This document shows, one piece after another, positions 25,878-35,703 of a DNA stretch of 64,000 nucleotides (position 1 is its first letter; the number at the start of each line of letters is the position of its first letter). The notes beneath the pieces were generated by a model. That model was given only the letters and a program-made list of their open reading frames with translations. It ran no database searches and was not told the origin of the DNA. Both the position numbers and the translations under genes were made by a program. Location of the stretch: assembly GCA_001880285.1 (NCBI GenBank), contig CP016269.1:2118501-2182500 (forward strand), read 5' to 3'. Source of the DNA: Flavobacteriaceae bacterium UJ101. Its GTDB lineage: Bacteria; Bacteroidota; Bacteroidia; Flavobacteriales; UJ101.

Positions 25878-27749
25878 TTACATTCTTTCAGGAACCCCAA
25901 TACCCAACAATTGCATTCCGTTTTTAATAACCGTTCCTGTTAATTGAGAAATATGCAATCGAAATTGTTGTTTCTCGTGATTTTCTTCCTTAAAAATAGG
26001 AACATTTTGGTAAAAGTTATTGTATAATTTTACCAAGTCATAAATATAATTGGCAATTAAAGCAGGAGATAAGGTTTTAGCAGCCAATTGAATAATAGAT
26101 GGAAATTCTGTGATTTGTTTAAATATTTCCTTTTCAACTGGTTCGAACGTATAGTTTTCAAAAGAACCTTCTTCCAGTTTTCCTTTTCTTAAAAGCGAAC
26201 AGATTCGTGCATGTGTATATTGAATAAAAGGACCCGTATTTCCATTAAAATCAATGGTTTCTTTAGGATCAAATTTAATAGTTTTCTTTGGGTCTACTTT
26301 TAGAATAAAGTATTTCAAAGCGCCCATACCAACCATATTGTAAGTATCTTTCTTTTCTTGTTCAGAAAGTTGATCTAATTTACCTGCTTCTAAGGCAATT
26401 TCTTCAGCGGTTTTGGACATTTCAATCATCAAATCGTCAGCGTCTACAACGGTTCCTTCACGACTTTTCATTCGAGAACCATCTGCAAGATTCACCATAC
26501 CATAAGAAAGATGATGTAGCTTGTCAGCCCAATCATAACCTAGTTTTTTCAATATAGTAAACAATACTTTGAAATGATGGTTTTGTTCATTTCCAACCGT
26601 ATAAATTAAAGTGTCAATATTGTAATCTTCATGACGTCTTACGGCGGTACCTAAGTCTTGTGTCATATAAACCGAAGTACCATCTCCACGAAGAAGAAGT
26701 TTATCATCCATTTTTTCAGCACTTAAATCACACCAAACCGAACCATCTTCTTTTTGGTATAAGATTCCTTCTTGTAAGGCTTTTTCTACGATATCTTTAC
26801 CTAATAAATAGGTTTGTGATTCATAATTTTGAAAATCAAAATCAACACCTAAATTCTTGTAAGTAATATCAAAACCATCGTAAACCCATGCATTCATGGT
26901 TTTCCATAAGGCTACTACTTCTTCATCACCCGCTTCCCATTTTCGTAGCATATCTTGAGCTTCTAATAAAATAGGGGCATTGAGCTTTATAAATTTTTGT
27001 AAAGCTTCTTCCTTTTCTTCTTGTGTTTTCGTAGCATCATGTTGAATTTCAAGAACAGTATTCTTTTGTGTTTCCGTTAAAGTTGAAAAATCTGAATTCT
27101 GAATTTTGAATTCTAAAATTTTCATTTCTTCTTTATAAGCTTTATCAAAAATCACATAGTATTTTCCAACCAATTTATCACCTTTCATTTGGGCAGATTC
27201 TGGCGTTTCACCTTCTCCAAATTTTTGCCAAGCAAGCATCGATTTACAAATGTGAATTCCACGATCGTTGATAATTTGAGTTTTGATTACATTTTTCCCA
27301 GAAGCTTTTAAAATTTCTGAAACCGAATAACCTAATAAATTATTACGAATATGACCTAAATGCAACGGTTTATTGGTATTAGGAGAGGAATATTCTACCA
27401 TGATAGCCGGCTCATTTTTATCCGATTGTGAAAAACCATAGTCTACTTGATCTTTGATAGCATTAAAAATCTGTATAAAATAAGCATCTGAAATAACCAA
27501 GTTTAGAAATCCTTTTACGACGTTAAAATTGGTTATTTCACTCACATTTTCTTGAAGAAAAGTTCCCAACTCTTGTGCGATCATATCAGGAGCTTTCTTA
27601 AGTTGTTTTACATAAGGAAAAATAACCAAAGTAATATCTCCTTCGAATTCTTTACGAGTAGGTTGTAATTCTACTTGATCGGTTTGGAAATGGTATAAAT
27701 TGTTTAAAGCTGTTTTTATATGATGGGTAATCGTGTCTTGAATGGTCAT
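25878..27749 (-). CDS. argS: Arginyl-tRNA synthetase
   Basis: Class I aminoacyl-tRNA synthetase that charges tRNA-Arg. It has the N-terminal tRNA-binding domain (about 1-100), the HIGH-type motif HLGHIRNN following SSPNTNKPL, the family signatures IINDRGIHICKSM and YDGFDITYKNLGVDF, the KMSKS-equivalent MKSREGTVVD, and a C-terminal anticodon-binding domain ending NGMQLLGIGVPERM. At 623 residues it is about 30 longer than usual. The extra part lies around residues 205-250 and includes LEFKIQNSDFS, encoded by a palindromic AT-rich tract (27089-27122) that resembles intergenic repeat DNA. It remains in frame, so the enzyme is presumably functional. It diverges from the M1 peptidase gene. Confidence 0.98.
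   Translation of the reverse strand: MTIQDTITHHIKTALNNLYHFQTDQVELQPTRKEFEGDITLVIFPYVKQLKKAPDMIAQELGTFLQENVSEITNFNVVKGFLNLVISDAYFIQIFNAIKDQVDYGFSQSDKNEPAIMVEYSSPNTNKPLHLGHIRNNLLGYSVSEILKASGKNVIKTQIINDRGIHICKSMLAWQKFGEGETPESAQMKGDKLVGKYYVIFDKAYKEEMKILEFKIQNSDFSTLTETQKNTVLEIQHDATKTQEEKEEALQKFIKLNAPILLEAQDMLRKWEAGDEEVVALWKTMNAWVYDGFDITYKNLGVDFDFQNYESQTYLLGKDIVEKALQEGILYQKEDGSVWCDLSAEKMDDKLLLRGDGTSVYMTQDLGTAVRRHEDYNIDTLIYTVGNEQNHHFKVLFTILKKLGYDWADKLHHLSYGMVNLADGSRMKSREGTVVDADDLMIEMSKTAEEIALEAGKLDQLSEQEKKDTYNMVGMGALKYFILKVDPKKTIKFDPKETIDFNGNTGPFIQYTHARICSLLRKGKLEEGSFENYTFEPVEKEIFKQITEFPSIIQLAAKTLSPALIANYIYDLVKLYNNFYQNVPIFKEENHEKQQFRLHISQLTGTVIKNGMQLLGIGVPERM
27089..27122. repeat. Palindromic AT-rich repeat-like tract in frame within argS
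   Basis: The plus strand has GAATTCTGAATTTTGAATTC flanked by TCT and TAAAATTTTC, made of overlapping GAATTC palindromes. Such words resemble short repeats found between genes in this class, but here they encode residues about 209-220 of ArgS. Confidence 0.45.
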
Positions 27750-27766
27750 ATTGTTACATTAAACTA

Positions 27767-27774
27767 CAAAAATA
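27767..27774 (-). promoter_or_regulatory. -7 box of the argS promoter
   Basis: On the minus strand this reads TATTTTTG, a perfect TAnnTTTG match, 18 bases upstream of the argS start codon. A T-rich -33 region lies 19 bases further up. Confidence 0.45.
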
Positions 27775-27824
27775 GCTTTTTGGTTATAAAGATAAAAGCG
27801 AGTTGAATTAATTTCTCATAAGAA

Positions 27825-27854
27825 TTGGTTAATACAAGGTTTTTTGTATCTTAC
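27825..27854 (+). promoter_or_regulatory. Candidate promoter of the M1 peptidase gene
   Basis: TTG (27825-27827), 19 bases, then TATCTTAC (27847-27854), a near match to the Bacteroidota -33/-7 pair. The start codon is 27 bases downstream. Confidence 0.35.
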
Positions 27855-27880
27855 CATTTCATTTTTAAAGTATTAGATCA

Positions 27881-29515
27881 ATGCGTTTTTTTGGAAGTTG
27901 GATTTTACTTTTGATAAGTATGTTGGGATTAGCACAACCTTTACAGCAGAAACATTCTTTTTCAAAACAAGATAGTTTAAGAGGATCCAATAATGAATTT
28001 AGAGATTGGTGGGATGTACAGCATTATAAGTTGTCGGTAACACCCCATTTTGATAAAAAGTATGTAGAAGGAGTAAATGAGATTACCTTTTTTATACAAA
28101 ATGAGAATGTTGAGAGGTCTATCATGCAAATTGATTTGCAAGAACCTATGAAGTTGGATAAGGTATTGTATAGAGGAAAAACTTTATCATATATAAGAGA
28201 AGGGAATGTATATTTTATTGATTTTAGTCAAACGAAATTTAAAGAGAGAGAACAAAAAATAAGCTTGTTTTACAGCGGATATCCTAAAGTAGCCAATAAT
28301 CCACCTTGGGATGGTGGTTGGATTTTTAAAACCGACGAAAAAGGGCGTCCTTGGATGTCAGTAGCATGCCAAGGATTAGGTGCAAGTGTTTGGTATCCAA
28401 ATAAAGATTACTTAGGTGATGAACCAAATCGTGGAGCAACCTTTACGATAGAAACACAAGGTGATTTAGTGGCAGTAGGAAATGGTCGGTTGAAGAAAAA
28501 GGAAAAGAATCGTTATACATGGGAGGTTACACAGCCGATTAATAATTATAATATTGTGCCTTACATTGGTTATTATGTCAATTTTAAAGATGAATATGCA
28601 GGTGAGGCTGGCCATCTTGATTTAGATTATTGGGTATTAGATTATAATATAGACAAAGCGAAAAAACAGTTTCAACAAGTAAAACCTATGATGCAAGCTT
28701 TTGAAAATTGGTTTGGACCGTATCCTTTTTATGAAGACTCCTATAAGCTGGTTGAGGCACCTCATTTAGGAATGGAGCATCAAAGTAATGTAGCTTATGG
28801 AAATCGTTATCAAAATGGTTATAAAGGAAGAGATTTATCTGGATCTGGATGGGGATTAAAGTGGGATTTTATTATTATTCACGAAACAGGGCATGAATGG
28901 TATGGAAATAATATTACGAATCAAGATATCGCAGATATGTGGATTCATGAGAGCTTTACCTCTTATTCTGAAACTTTGTATATAGAAAGTCTATACGGGA
29001 AAGAAGCAGCAAATGATTATGTGATTGGTACAAGAAAAGCTATTTTAAATGATATTCCGATTATAGGTGTTTATGGAGTAAACCAAGAAGGAAGTGGTGA
29101 TATGTATTATAAAGGTGCGAATATGCTTCACACATTAAGACAATTAATGGAAGATGATGAGTTGTTTAAAAAGCTTTTACGAGGAATGAATAAGGAGTTT
29201 TATCATCAAACGGTGACTACGGAGCAAATAGAAGCTTATATAAGTAAGGTTACAGGAAAAGATCTAACATCATTTTTTAATCAATATTTACGTACAACAC
29301 AAATTCCAATTTTAGAATATTCTATTGAAGGATCATATCTTTCTTACCGATGGAAAAATAATGTTGAAGGGTTTGATATGCCCGTTAAATTAGCTAATTC
29401 AGATGCATGGATTTTCCCTACTTCAGAATGGAAAAAAGAGAAGTTGAGAAAAAAAGATCTTAAAAAGTTTCAAATAGATCGTAATTTTTATATTCAAGTT
29501 AAAAGAATAGATTAA
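27881..29515 (+). CDS. M1 family metallopeptidase (aminopeptidase-like), exported
   Basis: 544 residues with a signal peptide ending near MLGLAQ. An N-terminal saddle domain of beta strands precedes the catalytic domain. The zinc site is complete: His334, Glu335 and His338 in IIHETGHEWYGN, with Glu357 in MWIHESFTSYSE 19 residues after the second His. The substrate loop LGMEHQS replaces the classic GAMEN and is usual in the secreted Bacteroidota branch. The C-terminal helical domain is short. It probably releases N-terminal amino acids from peptides in the periplasm or outside the cell, alongside the S46 peptidase and subtilase of this window. Monocistronic with its own terminator. Confidence 0.93.
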   Translation: MRFFGSWILLLISMLGLAQPLQQKHSFSKQDSLRGSNNEFRDWWDVQHYKLSVTPHFDKKYVEGVNEITFFIQNENVERSIMQIDLQEPMKLDKVLYRGKTLSYIREGNVYFIDFSQTKFKEREQKISLFYSGYPKVANNPPWDGGWIFKTDEKGRPWMSVACQGLGASVWYPNKDYLGDEPNRGATFTIETQGDLVAVGNGRLKKKEKNRYTWEVTQPINNYNIVPYIGYYVNFKDEYAGEAGHLDLDYWVLDYNIDKAKKQFQQVKPMMQAFENWFGPYPFYEDSYKLVEAPHLGMEHQSNVAYGNRYQNGYKGRDLSGSGWGLKWDFIIIHETGHEWYGNNITNQDIADMWIHESFTSYSETLYIESLYGKEAANDYVIGTRKAILNDIPIIGVYGVNQEGSGDMYYKGANMLHTLRQLMEDDELFKKLLRGMNKEFYHQTVTTEQIEAYISKVTGKDLTSFFNQYLRTTQIPILEYSIEGSYLSYRWKNNVEGFDMPVKLANSDAWIFPTSEWKKEKLRKKDLKKFQIDRNFYIQVKRID

Positions 29516-29540
29516 AAAGAATTAGAAATATTGATATAAG

Positions 29541-29565
29541 AGACCATCTAAAGATGGTCTTTTTT
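29541..29565 (+). terminator. Terminator of the M1 peptidase gene
   Basis: AGACCATC (29541-29548) with GATGGTCT (29553-29560), loop TAAA, then TTTTT. Confidence 0.9.
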
Positions 29566-29757
29566 ATGAATGATCTTAAAAAAGATTCAAAAGATAAAAA
29601 AAGGATTGTAAAGTAAAATGATTTTAATATTCAATTAAAGTAAAAAACATTTTATAGTATATATTTATATAATATGATCGAACAAAGAAAATAGGCAAGT
29701 GCTCTTAGTGATAATATAATGCTAATTTCAAGATATTAGTATAAATATAAATGCATT

Positions 29758-32700
29758 ATGAAAAAAACAAGTTTCTTAATGGGAACCCTATTGTTATCCT
29801 TTGGATTGTATAGTCAGGTACAAGTTAAGAATGAATCTTCTTTAGAAGAATTAAAAAGAGAGTTGACGGTCAAGAAAAACAATCGTGAGAAACAGATTGA
29901 AACACTAAAAAATCAAAAGTTTACTTTTAAAACAGATGCTACTGCAACGCGTAAGGCGAGTGTAGTAGAAAAGAGTCTTGTAGAAATAGATTCTACAAAA
30001 GATGGGAGTCAAATTTACTTTAAAGGTTTAAATAAATTTAAGGCTCCTGAATTTTATCAAACAAACAACTATGGAGGAGCAATTGCTACAGGAGTAGATT
30101 TATTAAGAAACGGAACATCAAAAACATCATATTATGGAGAAGGATTTACTATAGGAGAATGGGACGGAGGAGCGGCCTATTCAAAACATCAAGATTTTGA
30201 TAATCGTGTTCATATTATGGATGGGAGTGAATCAGCATCACATGCAACACATGTAGCAGGAACGATTATTGGAGATGGGGCTTTAAGTGAAGAAATGCAT
30301 ATTGAAAATACCATGGGAATGGCACCTAAAGCTTCATTAAAATCATACGATTGGGATGATGATGAATTAGAAATGATTGACGAAGCTTTAAATGGGATGA
30401 CGGTTTCCAATCACTCATATGGTTATTCTGCGGGTGTTGTCAATGCTGGAAATGGAAATTATATCTTTTTAGGAAATGAGGATGAAGATGAAGACTATAA
30501 ATATGGTTTCTATGGTGAGTATGATGCAGAGCGGGATGGAATCGTTTATAATTTACAACATTATTTACCTGTTTGGGCTGCTGGAAACGATGGAAATAAC
30601 CCAGGTTTACCAGAAGGAACACCGCATTATGTTTGGAATGGGACACAATATGTAGTTTCAACTAAAGGAAGAAAAGCCTCTTGCTGGAATGGATACGACT
30701 GTATTGCACAAGGTTCGAACGCTAAAAATATTTTGACAGTAGGGGCTATTTATAAAGCAGATTACAATGCAAATGCTAATGATTATAGAATTACTTCTTT
30801 TAGTTCAAAAGGTCCTGCCGATGATGGTAGAGTTAAACCAGATATTGTAGCTCCAGGAGCATCAATTGTATCAACTAATACGGGAGGAGGTTATATGACA
30901 AAAAATGGAACATCTATGGCAACACCTGTGGTTACAGGAGGTATTGCGTTAATTCAGGAAAGTGCTCAGAAACATTTAAAAAAGCAATTACAAGCATCTA
31001 CGATAAAAGCATTGGTTATCAATACAGCTAAGGAGGCAGGAAACAAAGGCCCTGATTATCATTTTGGATGGGGGGTTTTTGATGCATTTGAAAGTGTGAG
31101 AATGGTTGAAAATAATGGGAAAAGTGGTTTAGTTGAAGAATTAACTTTAAATACAAACGAAACCAAAACCATATATTTAACAGCTTCAGGAACAGAACCT
31201 TTAAAAGTAACCATTGCTTGGACTGATGTTCCTGGTATTCCTAGTGATACTCCAGTACTTAATGATCGTAGAAGCATGTTGATTAATGATTTAGATATTC
31301 GAATTTATGATGAAAAGAATAATGTATACTTACCTTGGAAATTAGATCCGAATAATCCAGCGCAGTTGGCCACAAAGGGTGATAATAGTGTTGATAATAT
31401 TGAACAAATTGTAATTGAAAACCCTAAAAAGAATAAAGTTTATCGCGTACAAATTAGTCATAAAAATGATTTAATGTATGGAGGGCAAAACTTTGGTTTA
31501 GTAGCATCAGGACTTAAATCAAAGAAAAAAAATGATCTAACCATTGCAAAGTTAGAAAGTAAGAAAGATAAAAAATCATATGATACACCGGGTATTTACT
31601 TGACACTGGAAAGTGAAAAGAAAAAAGTATTGAATGATGTTGAGATTGAATATGTTTTAAAGAACTCTAGTCAGGAAGAAGTATTAAAAAAGAAGAAAAA
31701 AGTTGATTTTGACCCTTCCAATCCAAGTCCCATCTTTTTAAAATTAACGAAAAAAGAATTTAAACTCAATACCAAAGACAAATATACAGTAGAAGTATCC
31801 ATAACACATCAAGAGGATACTGAAATTCGAAATAATAAATCGAATATAGATTATTATTACTTCGTAGAGCGAATTGAAGATGATCGAGATCTCTATTATC
31901 AAAACTTTTTCAATTACAATGTGAGCTTGTACCAATCAGGATTACTAAACTCTGAGCAAATGAATTTTGGTTGGGAAGGAAATGGTGGTGCTACTGCTTT
32001 TTCAACGACAAAAAGAACCAAAGGATTAAGTTTTCAGATGACGAATAATGAAGCACGAGTAAAAACCAATCCTTTTTATTTAATTAATGGAGAGGAATAT
32101 TTAATGTCTGTGTGGGCAAGAAGTTATGAAGAAGAAGGGAAAATAGAAAAAGTAACATTTCATGTTAAAGATGCTTTCACAGATGAATTAATTAAAACGG
32201 TAACACTTGATGATACTCAAGGTTCAGATTTTGTAAATTTAAGTAAATCCTTTTTGTTAGATAAAGAAGGTTATATGTATTTAGAATTTACCAATCCAAG
32301 TGGAGAGATTATTAAACTAGATGATTTTTCATTAGCATTTTATGATTCGAAAGCTTTAATAGTAGACTATTCTGTGAGTGCACCTTTAAATTTAAGAGGA
32401 GCATTGCCTTCTTTAACCAAGGTGGCTTGGAATCAATTTAGTCCTGTGTTATATGATCAAACCTATACAAAAGTAGCGATTGATTCTACCAATCGTTATT
32501 CTTGGAAAATTTCAGGAAGTGATTATGTGTTTGAAGGAGATACTAATAAGAATTCAGCAGAACCTAAAATTCGTTTGTTAGACCCAGATCGTTTTGTGAA
32601 TATTGATTTAACTGTAAACGATCGTTTTACATCATCAACAGAGCATGATTTAAAGACAACAAAAGCATTTTTTGATTTTTATTATCTTGATTTAGTCGAT

Positions 32701-34290
32701 CATTATGACTTGTCAGGTAGTTCAATAGAAGGGAATACGTATCAAGATGTAGAAGGTAAAAATTATACAGCATTTAGAAATAATTTCTTAGGTTTTAGAA
32801 AAGGCCCAACTTCAGGTAATCCATACCAAAATAGTGTGATTGAAAGCGACCAATATTTTTTCAAAAGTTCTTTTGGGTTAGACAATACCAATGGAGTAGA
32901 AGATATTTCAAGAGGACGATTTGTAACGCATCGTTTTAAAGAATCAGGAGATTTTACATTAAGTATCCATACAAAAGATTCAAGTTCAGATGGTACATAC
33001 TTTGATGAAACAATACCAATACATCATTACAAAATTTTAGATCAATTTCAACCAATTGCGAATCTTACTCTAAAAGAGAAAGAAGAGAAATATAAATTGA
33101 AGTGGGAAAATCCTCCATTTTATCATTTTGAAGTGATGAGCTTTGATACAGATTATGAAAATTATATTAAAATAGCACAATATAAAGGGGCTTCAAAATT
33201 AGGTTGGCGATTGCATAGTTCGAATCCCGTATTATCCTTTAATGGAGCTCATTCAATGGTTTCAGAATCGATTGACGAAGAGACTTTGGTGCATCATGAT
33301 ATTGATAATTGGTTTTATACTTCAAAGAAGAATAGAGCGATGGCCAAATATTTTTCATTCCTAGCTTCGATGGCTGATGGTTATAGAGGGGATCGTTATG
33401 AAGTATATGTTTTAGATGCTTCAAAAGTAAATCAACCTGAAAACCCAACGGTAAATGATTTTAAAACACATGGTGTATTGGTAAAAACTGAAGAATCTAC
33501 AGGAATGGATAAAGAGCTGGATGTAGCCAATTATACCTTCTTAAAAACAGTTGATTTAGAAGAGCTTGATTTAATGAATAAAGATGTATATATCGCTTTT
33601 AGACATCATACAAAAGCATCTGATAATGGTTCTTTTTTATCAATCGATTTATTAAAATTTCATAATGTTTTAGAAGAAGAGCTTGATTTAAATTATCGTT
33701 ATAATAGATTATATGAAACAGCTGGTAAAACGGATATTGGTTGGAAAAGTTTGAATATGCATGTTTATCCAATTCAAGGTTATGAAATAGCTGAAATTGA
33801 TAAAGAAGGTAATCGAACAGTGATTAAAACAATTGATAAAAAAGTTAAGAATTCATTTGCAATTAAGAAAAATAAAGTAAGTGAAACAGCTGAAAAATTA
33901 GGGGTAACCTTATTGTATGATACCAGTTCACAAGTAGATGGTTCTTTTCATGAACAAGCTGAATTAGATATTCCAGAGTTGCATGAATTAACAGTAGATT
34001 TAGAGAAATCAGGATCTAATGGTGGAGGTCATGGTTGTGGAGAAGTGGTTTTATATCCAATTCCAGTTAAACACCATAACATGTATCTACGTATTGACAA
34101 TGATTACAAAGGGAAAGTAGAATACCAAATATTTGATTTGTTCGGATTTAAAAAGATAGAAGATGACTTTAAAAAGAAAGAACAAAAAGTAGAAGAAAAA
34201 ATACACGTTCATCGATTACTTCCAGGAATCTATTTCATGAAGATTAAAATAGGTGAAAAAATGATTCATAGAAAGTTTCTTAAATTGTAA
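29758..34290 (+). CDS. Secreted S8 family serine peptidase (subtilase) with T9SS type A sorting domain
   Basis: 1510 residues. A signal peptide ends near LYSQ, followed by a charged pro-region. The S8 catalytic domain has Asp136 in TIGEWDGGAA, His162 in ASHATHVAGTI, the oxyanion Asn in VWAAGNDGNNPG and Ser386 in NGTSMATPVV, all intact. A jelly-roll P-like domain (PLKVTIAWTDVPG, LINDLDIRIYD) follows. The next thousand residues hold several beta domains, including a CARDB-like stretch and binding modules (EGNGGATAFSTT, YLMSVWARSY, VYIAFRHHTK). The last 80 residues (EVVLYPIPVKHHNMYLRI, HRLLPGIYFMKI) are a type A T9SS sorting domain. It is therefore an exported, probably surface-displayed protease. 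It stands alone between terminators. Confidence 0.95.
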   Translation: MKKTSFLMGTLLLSFGLYSQVQVKNESSLEELKRELTVKKNNREKQIETLKNQKFTFKTDATATRKASVVEKSLVEIDSTKDGSQIYFKGLNKFKAPEFYQTNNYGGAIATGVDLLRNGTSKTSYYGEGFTIGEWDGGAAYSKHQDFDNRVHIMDGSESASHATHVAGTIIGDGALSEEMHIENTMGMAPKASLKSYDWDDDELEMIDEALNGMTVSNHSYGYSAGVVNAGNGNYIFLGNEDEDEDYKYGFYGEYDAERDGIVYNLQHYLPVWAAGNDGNNPGLPEGTPHYVWNGTQYVVSTKGRKASCWNGYDCIAQGSNAKNILTVGAIYKADYNANANDYRITSFSSKGPADDGRVKPDIVAPGASIVSTNTGGGYMTKNGTSMATPVVTGGIALIQESAQKHLKKQLQASTIKALVINTAKEAGNKGPDYHFGWGVFDAFESVRMVENNGKSGLVEELTLNTNETKTIYLTASGTEPLKVTIAWTDVPGIPSDTPVLNDRRSMLINDLDIRIYDEKNNVYLPWKLDPNNPAQLATKGDNSVDNIEQIVIENPKKNKVYRVQISHKNDLMYGGQNFGLVASGLKSKKKNDLTIAKLESKKDKKSYDTPGIYLTLESEKKKVLNDVEIEYVLKNSSQEEVLKKKKKVDFDPSNPSPIFLKLTKKEFKLNTKDKYTVEVSITHQEDTEIRNNKSNIDYYYFVERIEDDRDLYYQNFFNYNVSLYQSGLLNSEQMNFGWEGNGGATAFSTTKRTKGLSFQMTNNEARVKTNPFYLINGEEYLMSVWARSYEEEGKIEKVTFHVKDAFTDELIKTVTLDDTQGSDFVNLSKSFLLDKEGYMYLEFTNPSGEIIKLDDFSLAFYDSKALIVDYSVSAPLNLRGALPSLTKVAWNQFSPVLYDQTYTKVAIDSTNRYSWKISGSDYVFEGDTNKNSAEPKIRLLDPDRFVNIDLTVNDRFTSSTEHDLKTTKAFFDFYYLDLVDHYDLSGSSIEGNTYQDVEGKNYTAFRNNFLGFRKGPTSGNPYQNSVIESDQYFFKSSFGLDNTNGVEDISRGRFVTHRFKESGDFTLSIHTKDSSSDGTYFDETIPIHHYKILDQFQPIANLTLKEKEEKYKLKWENPPFYHFEVMSFDTDYENYIKIAQYKGASKLGWRLHSSNPVLSFNGAHSMVSESIDEETLVHHDIDNWFYTSKKNRAMAKYFSFLASMADGYRGDRYEVYVLDASKVNQPENPTVNDFKTHGVLVKTEESTGMDKELDVANYTFLKTVDLEELDLMNKDVYIAFRHHTKASDNGSFLSIDLLKFHNVLEEELDLNYRYNRLYETAGKTDIGWKSLNMHVYPIQGYEIAEIDKEGNRTVIKTIDKKVKNSFAIKKNKVSETAEKLGVTLLYDTSSQVDGSFHEQAELDIPELHELTVDLEKSGSNGGGHGCGEVVLYPIPVKHHNMYLRIDNDYKGKVEYQIFDLFGFKKIEDDFKKKEQKVEEKIHVHRLLPGIYFMKIKIGEKMIHRKFLKL

Positions 34291-34313
34291 GTAGTATGAA
34301 TTAGATTTGTGGT

Positions 34314-34341
34314 GAGAGGCTTGAGAAAGCCTCTCTTTTTT
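34314..34341 (+). terminator. Terminator of the subtilase gene
   Basis: GAGAGGCTT (34314-34322) with AAGCCTCTC (34327-34335), then a T run. It lies just before the end of the convergent cinA gene. Confidence 0.9.
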
Positions 34342-34342
34342 A

Positions 34343-35578
34343 TTAAATTATATTATAAGTTAATTGTATCGCTAAATTAGAAACACGTTCTATAAATTGA
34401 GTCCGTTCAAAAGTTCCAAAATTGTATTTTTTTACAAAACTTTTTTGTGGAGTTACAACGGCAATAAAAACAGTGCCAACATCCTTTTGGTCATCCCCCT
34501 TATTAGGTCCAGCAACACCTGTTGTAGCAATTCCAATATCTGTGTTTAATAGTTTTCGTACATTTTGGGCCATTAATAGAGCAACTTCTTCATTTACAAC
34601 GGTATGCTTTTTTATAATTTCTTCAGGAATTTTTAAAAGCTCTTTTTTAATCTCTGTAGCATATGATACAACAGTTCCTTTGTAGTATGTAGAACTTCCT
34701 GAAATAGATGTGATTTTATGAGCAATTTTACCTCCAGTACAACTTTCAGCTGTGGCAAGAGTTAAATTCTTTTCTTTCAGTTTCTCCCCAAGAACTTCTT
34801 CAATTTCTTCTTCATTAGTTGAAACAATATATTGAGGAATCAACTTTTTTAATTGTTCAACTTGATTATAAAATGTTTTTTTTAGAAGCGTATAATCTTC
34901 GTGTTTTCCAGACAATCGTAAACGAACGCGGGAAGCAGAAGGTAAATAAGCCAATTTGATATAGGGAGGAAGATTAAGTTCCCAATCTTCTATAATTTCA
35001 GCTAAAAAACTTTCACCAATACCTTGTGTAATAATAGTTTGATTAATAATATAAGGTAAATTCAACGTTGTTTTTAAAAGAGGAAGGATTTTTTCATCAA
35101 TCAAATACTTCATTTCATAAGGTACCCCAGGAAGAGAAAAAACATGCTTTCTATTCTGTTTAAAATACATAGCAGAAGCGGTTCCGAATCTATTAATAAT
35201 AGGTGTTGCTTTTGAAGGCATATCAGCCTGTGCACGGTTAACTTCTGAAATGGTGAGATTTCGAGAATCAAAAATACGTTTCAAGTTATCAAAACTTTCT
35301 TGATGAAAAACCAATTGATCATCAAAGTACTCTGCTAAGGTTTTTTTTGTAATATCATCTTTGGTAGGACCCAATCCACCTGTTATAATGATAATATCAG
35401 CAGTTTCACTTGCGTAATCTAGGGTTTGTATAATGGCTTCTCTTTGATCTTGAATTGAGGATATTTGATTAACTTGAATTCCAATACTATTTAATTTTTT
35501 TGATATAAAAGCAGAGTTTGTATCAACAACTTGTCCAATTAAAAGTTCATCTCCAATTGTGATGATGTGTGCTTGCAT
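34343..35578 (-). CDS. cinA: CinA-like protein (competence/damage-inducible; NMN deamidase type)
   Basis: 411 residues with the two usual domains. The N-terminal molybdopterin-binding-like domain (about 1-170) begins IITIGDELLIGQVVDTNSAF and has ITGGLGPTKDD and FSLPGVPYEMKYL. The C-terminal CinA domain (about 255-411) has LATAESCTGGKIAHKI, VSYATEIKKELL and ATTGVAGPNKGDDQKDVGTV, the motif set of nicotinamide mononucleotide deamidases. The likely role is pyridine-nucleotide recycling (NMN to nicotinic acid mononucleotide), with a possible ADP-ribose pyrophosphatase activity in the N-terminal half. No recA or competence genes are adjacent. It converges on the subtilase gene and diverges from the SulP gene. 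Confidence 0.96.
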   Translation of the reverse strand: MQAHIITIGDELLIGQVVDTNSAFISKKLNSIGIQVNQISSIQDQREAIIQTLDYASETADIIIITGGLGPTKDDITKKTLAEYFDDQLVFHQESFDNLKRIFDSRNLTISEVNRAQADMPSKATPIINRFGTASAMYFKQNRKHVFSLPGVPYEMKYLIDEKILPLLKTTLNLPYIINQTIITQGIGESFLAEIIEDWELNLPPYIKLAYLPSASRVRLRLSGKHEDYTLLKKTFYNQVEQLKKLIPQYIVSTNEEEIEEVLGEKLKEKNLTLATAESCTGGKIAHKITSISGSSTYYKGTVVSYATEIKKELLKIPEEIIKKHTVVNEEVALLMAQNVRKLLNTDIGIATTGVAGPNKGDDQKDVGTVFIAVVTPQKSFVKKYNFGTFERTQFIERVSNLAIQLTYNII

Positions 35579-35703
35579 ATAGAATGTTTTGTAGGATAAA
35601 ATTAGTTAATTTTACTCGAAAAAGAATGATTTAAGTTCAAAACAAAAAAATCATATAGAGTATTTGTTAAAAAAATTCTATATTTCGAAAAAAACACCTG
35701 ATT

